NCBI RefSeq assembly: GCF_008704555.1
Contig: NZ_CP023702.1
Location: 7,424,001-7,488,000 of the forward strand
Reading direction: 5' to 3'
DNA from: Streptomyces nitrosporeus
GTDB lineage: Bacteria; Actinomycetota; Actinomycetes; Streptomycetales; Streptomycetaceae
Length of the DNA stretch: 64,000 bases
The notes under the pieces are model-generated. The model was given only the letters and a program-made list of their open reading frames with translations, made no database searches and was not told the origin of the DNA. Each line of letters starts with the position of its first letter. Position 1 is the first letter of the stretch. Both the position numbers and the translations under genes were made by a program. Of this stretch, positions 26,300 to 34,084 are shown in pieces.

Positions 26300-26743
26300 T
26301 CAGGGCCGGGCGGTGTGGTCGGGATGCCCGTGGGTCCGCCGGGCCTCCTTCATCTCCGCCTCGTACAGATGCCTCCGCCCTCCCACCAGATCCCGGCGGA
26401 CCCGGGCCTCGACCTCGGCGAACGGCCGGTAGTACGTGCTGTCGTACGCCTCGACGAGCTGATAGGTCCAGCACCCCGGTACGACGTTGCGGCCCAGGAT
26501 CTCCCGTTCCACCAGATCGGCGTGCGCCGCGTGCCCGGCCACCCGCAGCAGCTTCACGGCCCGGTCCAGCGTCAGATCGGCGCCCCCCGTCAGCTGGTGG
26601 AAGTCGAAGAGCCGCCCGCGGGCCCGCTCCACCGTCTCCAGGGCCTCCGTCAGCGCGCCCACCGCCTCCACCGTGGTGTCCCCGACCCCCGGAGGGCGTT
26701 CGTGTCCGGCGCCGGGCCCGTTCTTCTCATGTGCGTCACCCAT
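26300..26743 (-). CDS. Conserved hypothetical protein (147 aa)
   Basis: ATG at 26743 (MGDAHEKNGPGAGHERPPG). A helical core (VGALTEALETVERARGRLFDFHQL), then LTLDRAVKLLRVAGH and a Trp/Tyr-rich segment (CWTYQLVEAYDSTYYRPF) ending in charged residues. No motif recognised. Divergent from the gas vesicle operon with 126 bases between starts. Confidence 0.7.
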   Translation of the reverse strand: MGDAHEKNGPGAGHERPPGVGDTTVEAVGALTEALETVERARGRLFDFHQLTGGADLTLDRAVKLLRVAGHAAHADLVEREILGRNVVPGCWTYQLVEAYDSTYYRPFAEVEARVRRDLVGGRRHLYEAEMKEARRTHGHPDHTARP

Positions 26744-26869
26744 GTCCACGACTGTGCACCCCGGCGGGCCGGGTACGGCCGGCCGGCGGGCCGAAGGAGT
26801 GAGTGCGCCGGCACCGCCCGCCCGCCCGCTCGAGATGCGCCGTGCCCCGTGGTCACGAGACTGGGTCCC

Positions 26870-27190
26870 ATGGCAGAGAAGACCCGCACCCGTCCCGGCC
26901 ACGCGAAGAAGACGCCGGCCTCGCGTCCCCCGGCCGGGCGAGGCCCCGAGCACGCTGCGAACACCGCCTGCCAGAGCCTGGAACGGCTCATCGGGCACCA
27001 CACCGAGGGGGTGTCGGCCGTGCGGCGGCACGAAGACGGCTGGTGCGTCGTGGTGGACGTACTCGAAGTACCGCGCATCCCCGACACGACGAGCCTGCTC
27101 GCCTCGTACGAGGTCCTGCTCGACCAGGACGGCGAACTCCTCGAGTACAGCAGGGTCCGCAGGTACCGACGGGGTGCCGCCGACGAATGA
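26870..27190 (+). CDS. gvpO: Gas vesicle protein GvpO
   Basis: 106 residues from ATG 26870. A basic N-terminal tail (EKTRTRPGHAKKTPASR) precedes the GvpO domain: LERLIGHHTEGVSAVRR, WCVVVDVLEVPRIPDTTSLLA and YEVLLDQDGELLEYSRVRRY. First gene of a ten-gene cluster in the Streptomyces gvp order, which confirms identity. GvpO is required for vesicle formation in haloarchaea; its exact action is unclear. Ribosome site weak. Confidence 0.93.
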   Translation: MAEKTRTRPGHAKKTPASRPPAGRGPEHAANTACQSLERLIGHHTEGVSAVRRHEDGWCVVVDVLEVPRIPDTTSLLASYEVLLDQDGELLEYSRVRRYRRGAADE

Positions 27191-27230
27191 CCCGTTGCCA
27201 CCGCCCCACCCCTGACCGGAAGGACGCTCT

Positions 27231-27680
27231 GTGACCACGACCATGTACGCCGACGAAATCGCACCCTGCCCGCCCCGCGCGGGCACCCTCTACGACGTGC
27301 TCGAACTCATCCTCGACCGGGGGATGGTCATCGATGTGTTCATCAGGGTCTCCCTGGTCGGGATCGAGATCCTCAAGATAGACGCGCGCATCGTGGTCGC
27401 CAGTGTGGACACCTACCTGCGGTTCGCCGAGGCGTGCAACCGCCTCGACCTGGAGCGCGACTCACGCAGCACGACCGTGCCCGAACTCTTCGGCGGCGGC
27501 GCTGCCAAGGCCGTCGGCAAGCGGAAGGTGCGCAAGGCCGCCGAGTCCGTGGGCGACACCGTCCGCAAGGTGGTCGGAGCCGACGACGACGACGAGGACG
27601 CCGAGCAGGAGGAACGCCCCAGGAAGCGCCGGGCACCGGCCCGCGGGAGCGCGCCCCGACGCCGCCGCGCGGAGGCATGA
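27231..27680 (+). CDS. gvpA: Gas vesicle structural protein GvpA
   Basis: 149 residues from GTG 27231 with GGAAGGA upstream. The shell-forming core is residues ~18-75: LYDVLELILDRGMVIDVFIR, VSLVGIEILKIDARIVVASV, DTYLRFAEACNRLD. Unlike cyanobacterial GvpA (~70 residues), it carries a long charged C-terminal tail (acidic DDDDEDAEQEE then basic RPRKRRAPARG), typical of Streptomyces homologues. Stop overlaps gvpF start as ATGA. Confidence 0.95.
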   Translation: MTTTMYADEIAPCPPRAGTLYDVLELILDRGMVIDVFIRVSLVGIEILKIDARIVVASVDTYLRFAEACNRLDLERDSRSTTVPELFGGGAAKAVGKRKVRKAAESVGDTVRKVVGADDDDEDAEQEERPRKRRAPARGSAPRRRRAEA

Positions 27681-28432
27681 CCATGACGGCGAACGGCGTC
27701 TACATCTACGCGATCATCCCCACAGGGCAGGCACTCGGACCGGAGGACGCCGGCGTGGGCGCCCCGCCGGCCGCCCTGCGACTGCTGTCCCAGGGCCCGG
27801 TGGCGGCCGTGGTGAGCGACGCGCCCGAGCAGCTGCGCCCCAGGCGACGTGACCTGATGGCCCATCAGGACCTGCTCACCCGCCTCGCCGGCAGGGGCCC
27901 GGTCCTTCCCATGCGGTTCGGCACGGTCGCCCCTGACGAAGCAGCCGTACGGCGTGAACTGACCGGATCGGCCAAGGACCATGTCGCCACCCTGCGGCAC
28001 CTCTCGGACGGGGTCGAGATCAACCTCAAGGCGCTTCCCGCCCAGGACGCGCTCGCGACTCTCCTCGCCGAGGAGAAGCCGGTGCGCCGCCTGCGCGACG
28101 AGGCGCGCCGCCGACCCGGCTACGAGGCGAACGTCCGGCTGGGGGAAGCCGTGGCCGCGGCCCTGACGCGCCGGGCCGCCGAGGCCGGCCACGGGATCGT
28201 ACGTGCCCTCACTCCACTGGCCCGCGAGGTGGCGCCGGGGCCGGAGGTCCACGGCTGCGCGCTGAACGTGTCGTTCCTCGTCGACCGTGACGCCGCCGGC
28301 CGTTTCCGTACCGAGGCGGAGCGGCTCGCGGGCCCCCGGCGGGACCACGTCGAACTCCGGGTCGCCGGTCCGCTGCCCTGCTACAGCTTCGTCACGCCCC
28401 GGCGCCGTCGCGCCCCGGCCGGAAGGACCTGA
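27677..28432 (+). CDS. gvpF: Gas vesicle protein GvpF (GvpF/L family)
   Basis: 251 residues. VYIYAIIPTGQALG opens the GvpF/L ferredoxin-like N-domain; QDLLTRLAGRGPVLPMRFGTV is the family signature; NVSFLVDRDAAGRF belongs to the second alpha/beta domain. GvpF binds the gas-facing side of nascent shells. ATGA overlap with gvpA. Confidence 0.95.
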   Translation: MTMTANGVYIYAIIPTGQALGPEDAGVGAPPAALRLLSQGPVAAVVSDAPEQLRPRRRDLMAHQDLLTRLAGRGPVLPMRFGTVAPDEAAVRRELTGSAKDHVATLRHLSDGVEINLKALPAQDALATLLAEEKPVRRLRDEARRRPGYEANVRLGEAVAAALTRRAAEAGHGIVRALTPLAREVAPGPEVHGCALNVSFLVDRDAAGRFRTEAERLAGPRRDHVELRVAGPLPCYSFVTPRRRRAPAGRT

Positions 28433-28433
28433 C

Positions 28434-28706
28434 GTGGGACTCGTCAGCGCGATCCTGCTGGCCCCGCTCGCACCGGTCCGCGGGGTGGTCTGGGTGGCGG
28501 AGAAGATGCAGGGCGCCGCCGAACGCGAGATGTACGACACCGGGGTGATCCGGGCACAGCTGGCCGCTCTCAACCAGGAGTTCGAGCGAGGGGAGATCGG
28601 GGTGGAGAAGTTCGAGCGGGAGGAGGAGGTGCTGCTCGAACGGTTGCACGTCGCTCAGGCCCGCACCGTGGGCCGGGCACACCCGGTACCGAACGATCGA
28701 AGGTGA
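28434..28706 (+). CDS. gvpG: Gas vesicle protein GvpG
   Basis: 90 residues from GTG 28434, one base after the gvpF stop. GLVSAILLAPLAPVRGVVWVAEKM is the hydrophobic N-terminal GvpG segment, then a coiled-coil helix (REMYDTGVIRAQLAALNQEF, GEIGVEKFEREEEVLLERL). Nucleation/assembly accessory. Confidence 0.94.
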   Translation: MGLVSAILLAPLAPVRGVVWVAEKMQGAAEREMYDTGVIRAQLAALNQEFERGEIGVEKFEREEEVLLERLHVAQARTVGRAHPVPNDRR

Positions 28707-28714
28707 CTGGACCC

Positions 28715-29629
28715 ATGGAAGATCAGACCAAAGTGACTCTGGCCGCCGCGATGGTGGGCGGCTATGTGCTCGGCCGGACCAAGAAGGGCCGGATGGCCCT
28801 CACCCTCGCGACGTACCTGGCGGGCCGCCGCTTCGGCCTGGAGCCGAAGCAACTGGCCGCCGAGGGTGTGCGGAGGCTCGGGAACGTCCCCCAGTTCGCG
28901 GAGTTGCAGGAACAGCTCAAGGGCGAGGTCCTCGACTCCGGACGCAAGGCGCTCACCGCGGCGGCGGACCGCGGCATGAACTCGCTGGCCGACGCGATCA
29001 GCGATCGCACGGCCCGGCTCGCGGACCGGGGGGAGGAGGACGACGAGGAGGGGGACGACGAGGAGCACGAACCGGAGGAAGCGTACGAGGACGGGGACGG
29101 GGACTCCGAGGGGGACGAGGACGAGGAGGACGAGGAGGACGAGGAGGACGAGGAGGAAGGGGAGGACGAGGAGGAAGAACCCGAGGAGGAGGAACCCGAG
29201 GAGGAGCCGGAACCGGCGCGCCGTCGGCGCCCGGACAGGGGCGCTTCCGGTGAGGGGAAGAAGCCCTCCGGTGACCGGCCCGCCAAGAAGGCCGCCGCGC
29301 GGAGGCCCCCGGCGAAGAAGGCCGCCAAGAAGGCGACGAGCGGAAAGACGGCGACCGGGAAACCCCCGGCGAAGAAGGCCGCCAAGAAAGCCGCGGAAAA
29401 GAAGCCGGCGGAAAAGAAGACTGCGGCGAATAAACCTCCCGCGAAGAAATCCCCCGCGAAGAAATCAGCGGCCGGGAAGTCCGGAGCGAAGAAGACGGTG
29501 CCCGCCCGCAAGTCGCCGGCCAAGAAAGCAGCACCGGCCAAGAAAACCGCAGCCGGGAAGAAATCTCCGGCCAAGAAATCGTCATCGTCCAAGCGTGCCG
29601 CGACCAAGCGCGCCGAACGCCGGAGGTAG
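28715..29629 (+). CDS. gvpY: Gas vesicle protein GvpY with acidic block and histone H1-like tail
   Basis: 304 residues from ATG 28715 (a GTG at 28703 is in frame but ATG has better ribosome-site spacing). Residues ~1-105 are a folded helical domain (VTLAAAMVGGYVLGRTKKGR, LTLATYLAGRRFGLEPKQLA). Then ~65 residues are almost all Glu/Asp, followed by ~130 residues of Lys/Ala/Pro repeats (PAKKAAKK, PAKKSPAKK, KSPAKKAAPAKK) like bacterial histone H1 tails. It occupies the gvpY slot of the cluster. The basic tail could be mistaken for a DNA-binding protein or 'DNA primase'. Role of the two tails unknown; they could phase-separate or cross-link vesicles. Confidence 0.85.
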   Translation: MEDQTKVTLAAAMVGGYVLGRTKKGRMALTLATYLAGRRFGLEPKQLAAEGVRRLGNVPQFAELQEQLKGEVLDSGRKALTAAADRGMNSLADAISDRTARLADRGEEDDEEGDDEEHEPEEAYEDGDGDSEGDEDEEDEEDEEDEEEGEDEEEEPEEEEPEEEPEPARRRRPDRGASGEGKKPSGDRPAKKAAARRPPAKKAAKKATSGKTATGKPPAKKAAKKAAEKKPAEKKTAANKPPAKKSPAKKSAAGKSGAKKTVPARKSPAKKAAPAKKTAAGKKSPAKKSSSSKRAATKRAERRR

Positions 29630-29635
29630 CCAGTC

Positions 29636-30802
29636 ATGGCCAGGACGGACAAGGACCAGCCGGAAGCGGCGGAGTCCGGTATGGACCGGCTGCGCGGGGA
29701 GTTGACGAACTACCTCAGCGCACAGGCGGAGAGGCTCGCGGGCAAGGCGGGCGAAAAACTCACCGGTGTCACAGGGCAGTTGTCGGACATCGCGGAGAAC
29801 GGCGGCCAGTTGCCCGCGATCGGCTCCCGCGTCCTGAAAGGGGAATCCCCGGCCAAGGCGTTCGTCGCGGAGAAGGCGAAGAGCGTCAAGGACAACGTCG
29901 TGGGAAAGGCCAAGGACGCGATCGGAGGCGGAGGCGGAGACGGGGGTGGGGGCGGTGGTAAGAAGAAGGCGGGCGGCCCCAAGGTGACCAGCATCATCGA
30001 GGTGCTCGACGTAGGGGTTCCGCTGCGGGATGCCTACGACTACTGGACGCAGTACGACCGGTTCAGCGGCTTCGCGAAGGGCGTGAACGACGTCTCGATG
30101 GAAGACGAGGCGGTGAGCGACTGGAAGGTCAAGATCGGTCCGTCCTCCCGGAGCTTCAAGGCAACCGTCCAGGAACAGGTGCCGGACGACCGGATCGTAT
30201 GGACCTCCGAAGGGGCCAAGGGCACGACCCGGGGCGCTGTCAGTTTCCACGAACTGGCGCCGACGCTGACACGCATCGTTCTGGTCGTCGAGTACTACCC
30301 CTCCGGGTTCTTCGAGAAGACCGGCAACCTGTGGCGCGCCCAGGGCCGCCGTATGCGGCTGGACTTCAAGCACTTCCAGCGCTACGTCACGCTGACCGAG
30401 GAGGAGCCCGAGGGCTGGCGCGGCGAGATCCGTGACGGCGAAGTCGTGGTGACACACGAGGAGGCCATGGAGCGCGAGGAAGAGGAAGGGCCGGAGGGAG
30501 ACGAAGGACCGGAGGACGAGGAGAGCGAGGACTTCGACGACGAGGAGGAACCGGAGGAGGACGACGGGGAGGAGCCGGAGGACTGGGAGGACGAGGAGGA
30601 CGGCGACGAGGACGACGAGGGCGACGAGGACGACTGGGAGGAGGACGAGGAGGAGCCGGAGGAGGGCGACGAGGACGAGGAGGAGTCCGGCGAGGACGAG
30701 CCGTACGACGAGGAAGAGGAAGAGGAAGAGGACGAGGACGAGGAAGAGGACGACGGCCGGGCCCGGGGATCCCGCCGGGGCGGGAGGCGCGGACGTGACT
30801 GA
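29636..30802 (+). CDS. gvpZ: Gas vesicle protein GvpZ: SRPBCC domain with acidic tail
   Basis: 388 residues; ATG follows the gvpY stop by six bases with GGAGG overlapping that stop. Order: N-terminal helix (MDRLRGELTNYLSAQAERLA), a Gly/Lys linker, an SRPBCC/START domain at ~118-250 (VGVPLRDAYDYWTQYDRFSG, then WRAQGRRMRLDFKHF), and ~110 C-terminal residues of nearly pure Glu/Asp ending in a basic RGSRRGGRRGRD. Position and order match Streptomyces gvpZ. Confidence 0.88.
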   Translation: MARTDKDQPEAAESGMDRLRGELTNYLSAQAERLAGKAGEKLTGVTGQLSDIAENGGQLPAIGSRVLKGESPAKAFVAEKAKSVKDNVVGKAKDAIGGGGGDGGGGGGKKKAGGPKVTSIIEVLDVGVPLRDAYDYWTQYDRFSGFAKGVNDVSMEDEAVSDWKVKIGPSSRSFKATVQEQVPDDRIVWTSEGAKGTTRGAVSFHELAPTLTRIVLVVEYYPSGFFEKTGNLWRAQGRRMRLDFKHFQRYVTLTEEEPEGWRGEIRDGEVVVTHEEAMEREEEEGPEGDEGPEDEESEDFDDEEEPEEDDGEEPEDWEDEEDGDEDDEGDEDDWEEDEEEPEEGDEDEEESGEDEPYDEEEEEEEDEDEEEDDGRARGSRRGGRRGRD

Positions 30803-31151
30803 CACCTACCTCGTGGAGAGGGACTGCCAGGTACCGGGCCCCCAGACGAGCAACCTCGCCGACATCCTCGAACGCATCCTGGACAAGGGCATCGTCATCG
30901 CGGGCGACATCAAGATCGACCTGCTCGACATCGAACTGCTCACCATCCGGCTCCGCCTGTTCGTCGCGTCCGTCGACACCGCGAAGAAGGCGGGGATCGA
31001 CTGGTGGGAGACGGATCCCGCGCTCAGCTCCCGTGCCGCACGCGACTCGCTCCTGGAGGAGAACCGCGAACTGCGGGAACGCCTGGCCGCTCTGGAGCCG
31101 GAGGCCGGGGAGACGAGGGACCGGGACCGAGAGGAGGACCGACGCCCATGA
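30795..31151 (+). CDS. gvpJ: Gas vesicle protein GvpJ (GvpA-like minor protein)
   Basis: 118 residues from GTG 30795, overlapping gvpZ by eight bases. LADILERILDKGIVIAGDIK, IDLLDIELLTIRLRLFVASV, DTAKKAGIDWWE is the GvpA/J/S fold, with the WW characteristic of GvpJ; then a C-terminal coiled coil (LLEENRELRERLAALEPE). Minor shell/tip component. Confidence 0.93.
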   Translation: MTDTYLVERDCQVPGPQTSNLADILERILDKGIVIAGDIKIDLLDIELLTIRLRLFVASVDTAKKAGIDWWETDPALSSRAARDSLLEENRELRERLAALEPEAGETRDRDREEDRRP

Positions 31152-32068
31152 CGCGATGGAGCACCGACCCGTCGGACGGCGACCGCGCGGCGACCGGAAC
31201 CGGAAGGGAGCCCGAGGGTGAACCCGGTACCGCAGCCGGAAGCGACGCCGTCTACGTCTTCGCCGTGTGCCTCCCGGCGCCCGGTACGGCGGTGACAGCC
31301 GGTCTGACGGGTCTGCCGGGCGGACAGGACGTACGCACGCTCCGGGCCGGGGAGCTGACCGCGGTGGTCCAGACCGTTTGTGCCGCCGACTTCGCCGAGG
31401 AGGCATGGCAGGCCCGGCTGTCCGACCGGGACGAACTCGAACGGTACGCGCGTGCGCACCACCGCACGGTGTCGGCGGTCGCGGCGGGCTGCCCCACCGT
31501 GCCCCTGCCCCTGGCCACGCTCTACCACGACGACGAGCGGGCCCGGTCGGCGCTGGGGGAGCAGGCCGCCCGCTTCCGCACGGTCCTGGAACGGACCGCC
31601 GACCACGCGGAGTGGGGGGTCAAGGTCTACTCGGAGGCACCGGCCGCGGAAACCGCGTCAGGTGACGACGCGTCGCGGTCCGCGCTGCCGGCGCCGGCGG
31701 CGGACCGGGCCGCCGGCGGCCCCGCGGGGCGGAGCGGCCGTCCCGCGCCGGGGGCGGGCCTCGCCTACCTGGAACGCAAGCGGGGGATGCAGGCCCGCCG
31801 CGAGCAGCGGCAGAGCGAGGCGCTGCGCGTCGCCGAAACGGTCGACGCCGGATTCCTGGAGGTGGCCGCCGCCGGCCGCAGACTCCGTACGCACGCGCCC
31901 GAGTCCGCCCGGGACCGGCGGGTGCAGATCCTCAACGCCACCTACCTGGTCCCGCGGCACAGGGCCGGCGAACTGGCCGCGCTGGCCGGCACGCTGGGCC
32001 GGCGCACCGGGGCGAGGATCGAGCTCTCCGGGCCGTGGGTGCCGTACTCCTTCGTGGGCGAGGTGTGA
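31148..32068 (+). CDS. gvpL: Gas vesicle protein GvpL (GvpF/L family)
   Basis: 306 residues, ATGA overlap with gvpJ. AVYVFAVCLPAPG opens the N-domain after a ~30-residue disordered leader; CPTVPLPLATLYHDDERARS is the central signature; LAYLERKRGMQARREQ and ILNATYLVPRHRAGEL complete the C-domain. A ~40-residue Ala/Gly/Pro insertion separates the two halves. Second GvpF/L paralogue of the operon. Confidence 0.94.
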   Translation: MTRWSTDPSDGDRAATGTGREPEGEPGTAAGSDAVYVFAVCLPAPGTAVTAGLTGLPGGQDVRTLRAGELTAVVQTVCAADFAEEAWQARLSDRDELERYARAHHRTVSAVAAGCPTVPLPLATLYHDDERARSALGEQAARFRTVLERTADHAEWGVKVYSEAPAAETASGDDASRSALPAPAADRAAGGPAGRSGRPAPGAGLAYLERKRGMQARREQRQSEALRVAETVDAGFLEVAAAGRRLRTHAPESARDRRVQILNATYLVPRHRAGELAALAGTLGRRTGARIELSGPWVPYSFVGEV

Positions 32069-32071
32069 CCG

Positions 32072-32299
32072 GTGCGCCGTGACGTCGTCCCCTGGGACAA
32101 CCCCGAGCCGTTGAGCGGACCCATCGGGGTGCCGCTCGTCGACCTGCTCGACCGGGTACTCGCGACCGGTGTCGTGGTCAGCGGGGACCTGGTGATCGCG
32201 ATCGCGGACGTGCCGCTCGTACGGCTGTCGCTCCACGCCCTGCTGTCGTCGGTGAACGAACGGATCCCCGCACCCTGGGCGGACGGAGGCCCGCTGTGA
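32072..32299 (+). CDS. gvpS: Gas vesicle protein GvpS (GvpA-like minor protein)
   Basis: 75 residues from GTG 32072. The GvpA-like core is almost the entire protein: VPLVDLLDRVLATGVVVSGD, LVIAIADVPLVRLSLHALLS. The short length and slot before gvpK identify GvpS. Confidence 0.92.
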   Translation: MRRDVVPWDNPEPLSGPIGVPLVDLLDRVLATGVVVSGDLVIAIADVPLVRLSLHALLSSVNERIPAPWADGGPL

Positions 32300-32574
32300 C
32301 GGTGTCCAGACTCGACGTGGACCGGGACGAACTGGGGCGGGACCTGGTCGCCCTGGTACTGACGGTGGTGGAACTGCTGCGGCAGCTGATGGAGCGCCAG
32401 GCCATCCGCCGCATCGACCAGGGCGACCTCAGCGACCGGCAGGTCGACGAGATCGGGACGACGCTCATGCTGCTCGACCAGCGGATGGCCGAACTGTGCG
32501 AGCAGCACGGCGTACGTCCCGAAGACCTCAACCTCGACCTCGGCCCTCTGGGGACCCTCCTGCCCCGCGACTGA
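32296..32574 (+). CDS. gvpK: Gas vesicle protein GvpK
   Basis: 92 residues from GTG 32296 (GTGA overlap with gvpS). LGRDLVALVLTVVELLRQLM, ERQAIRRIDQGDLSDRQVDE and MAELCEQHGVRPEDLNLDLG are the conserved GvpK helices. Last gene of the operon; its stop is only five bases from the convergent alcohol dehydrogenase stop. Confidence 0.95.
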   Translation: MTVSRLDVDRDELGRDLVALVLTVVELLRQLMERQAIRRIDQGDLSDRQVDEIGTTLMLLDQRMAELCEQHGVRPEDLNLDLGPLGTLLPRD

Positions 32575-32579
32575 CGCGG

Positions 32580-33761
32580 TCAGACGGTCAGCAGGGTCTT
32601 GACCATGCCGTCCTCCTTGGCCTGGAATGTGGCGTACGCCCGCGGGCCGTCGGCCAGGGGCAGCCGGTGCGTGGCGAAGCCGTCCACGCCCAGGGGGTCC
32701 GAGTCGTCGAGGAGCGGGAGGATGTCGTCCACCCAGCGCCAGACGTTGGCCTGGCCCATGCGCAACTGGATCTGCTTGTCGAACAGGGTCAGCATGGGCA
32801 CCGGGTCCACGGCCCCGCCGTAGACACCGCTCACGGAGATGGTCCCGCCCCGCCGTACGGCGTCGATCGCCGTGTAGAAAGCGCTCATCCGGTCGAGGCC
32901 GACGCGTTCCATCATCCTGGCGCCGAGCGCGTCGGGCAGCAGTCCCGCCGCCCACTGGGCGCCCTTGACGAGGGGTGCGCCGTGCGCCTCCATCCCGACG
33001 GCGTCGATCACCGAGTCCGTGCCGCGCCCGTGGGTGAGGCGGCGGATCTCGTCGGCCACGTTCTTGTGCTCCCGCAGGTCCAGGGTGTGCACCCCCCTGG
33101 CCCGCGACCTGTCCAGCCGTTCGGGTACCAGGTCCACCCCGATGACCTGCCCGGCCCCCTGGTGCAGGGCGATGCGGGTGGCCATGTCGCCGATCGGACC
33201 GAGGCCGAGCACCGTCAGACTGCCGCCGGGCGGCACGTCGGCGTACGCGACGGCCTGCCACGCGGTGGGCAGCACGTCCGACAGGTACACGAAACGGTCG
33301 TCCGGCGGGCCGTGGGGCACCTTGACGGGCAGGGTGTTGCCGAAGGGGACGCGGAGGAGTTCCGCCTGCCCGCCCGGCACCTGGCCGTACAGCTTGGAGT
33401 AGCCGAAGAGGGCCGCCCCGGAGCCCTGTTCCCGGACCTGGGTCGTCTCGCACTGGGACTGGAGGCCCTGCCCGCACATCGCGCAGGTACCGCACGACAC
33501 GTTGAACGGGACCACCACGCGGTCGCCGACGGAGAGCGCGTGGACGTCCGGGCCGACCTCCTCCACCACGCCCATCGCCTCGTGGCCGAGGATGTCGCCC
33601 GGGTCCAGGAAAGGACCGAGGATTTCGTACAGATGCAGATCGGAGCCGCATATCCCGGTCGAGGTGATCCGCACGATGACGTCCGTGGGGTCCTGGATCC
33701 TCGGGTCGGGCACCGTCTCGACGCGCACGTCGCGTTTGCCTTGCCAGGTGAGTGCCTTCAT
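32580..33761 (-). CDS. Zinc-dependent alcohol dehydrogenase (formaldehyde dehydrogenase-like)
   Basis: 393 residues. Catalytic zinc ligands in GICGSDLHLY and GHEAMGVVEEVG; the structural zinc loop is SCGTCAMCGQGLQSQC; NAD-binding LGLGPIGDMATRIALHQGA. The long loop and SVSGVYGGAVDPVPMLTLFDK region resemble glutathione-independent formaldehyde dehydrogenases. I chose ATG 33761 because MKALTWQGK is the usual beginning; an in-frame ATG at 33800 preceded by AGGAG would add 13 residues and cannot be excluded. Confidence 0.92.
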   Translation of the reverse strand: MKALTWQGKRDVRVETVPDPRIQDPTDVIVRITSTGICGSDLHLYEILGPFLDPGDILGHEAMGVVEEVGPDVHALSVGDRVVVPFNVSCGTCAMCGQGLQSQCETTQVREQGSGAALFGYSKLYGQVPGGQAELLRVPFGNTLPVKVPHGPPDDRFVYLSDVLPTAWQAVAYADVPPGGSLTVLGLGPIGDMATRIALHQGAGQVIGVDLVPERLDRSRARGVHTLDLREHKNVADEIRRLTHGRGTDSVIDAVGMEAHGAPLVKGAQWAAGLLPDALGARMMERVGLDRMSAFYTAIDAVRRGGTISVSGVYGGAVDPVPMLTLFDKQIQLRMGQANVWRWVDDILPLLDDSDPLGVDGFATHRLPLADGPRAYATFQAKEDGMVKTLLTV

Positions 33762-34084
33762 GGGTCTCTTCTTCCCTGCCGCCGTCCTTCCGGCGGGCAT
33801 GTAGAAGTCGCTCCTCTCCCTGTATACGCCGTCCGGTGGGTGCAGCGCATCGGCGGGGGAGGGAAGCGCTCGTACAGCGGGGCCGTACCGCCCCGCGCGG
33901 CGCCGGGGGAGTCCGGGGACCGCGGACCTGCGCCGGCCGGCCGCCGGCCCCGCCGCTCGGCCGGCCGAGTGGCGGGGCGGAAGGGCGGGGCCTACCGTCG
34001 GACGGGTGGCGGAATCCGTCCGCCCCGTCCGCCGGCAGGCCCCGCGGGGGAGAACCCTCCCGGCGGCTCGGACACCGCAACGCC
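33762..34084. other. Divergent intergenic region (323 bases)
   Basis: Separates the leftward alcohol dehydrogenase from the rightward exporter. A likely -10 TATACA for the dehydrogenase lies on the minus strand near 33823-33828 (CGTATACAGG). No clear promoter elements or ribosome site are visible for the exporter, and I see no gene. Confidence 0.45.

Noticed and set aside
29030..29220. Microsatellite or CRISPR-like repeats in the gvp region
   Set aside because: The GAG/GAC repetition is codon-periodic and encodes the acidic tail; no regular spacers.
29230..29629. Separate histone-like or 'DNA primase' gene
   Set aside because: The Lys/Ala/Pro repeats are continuous with the gvpY frame, with no internal start or ribosome site.
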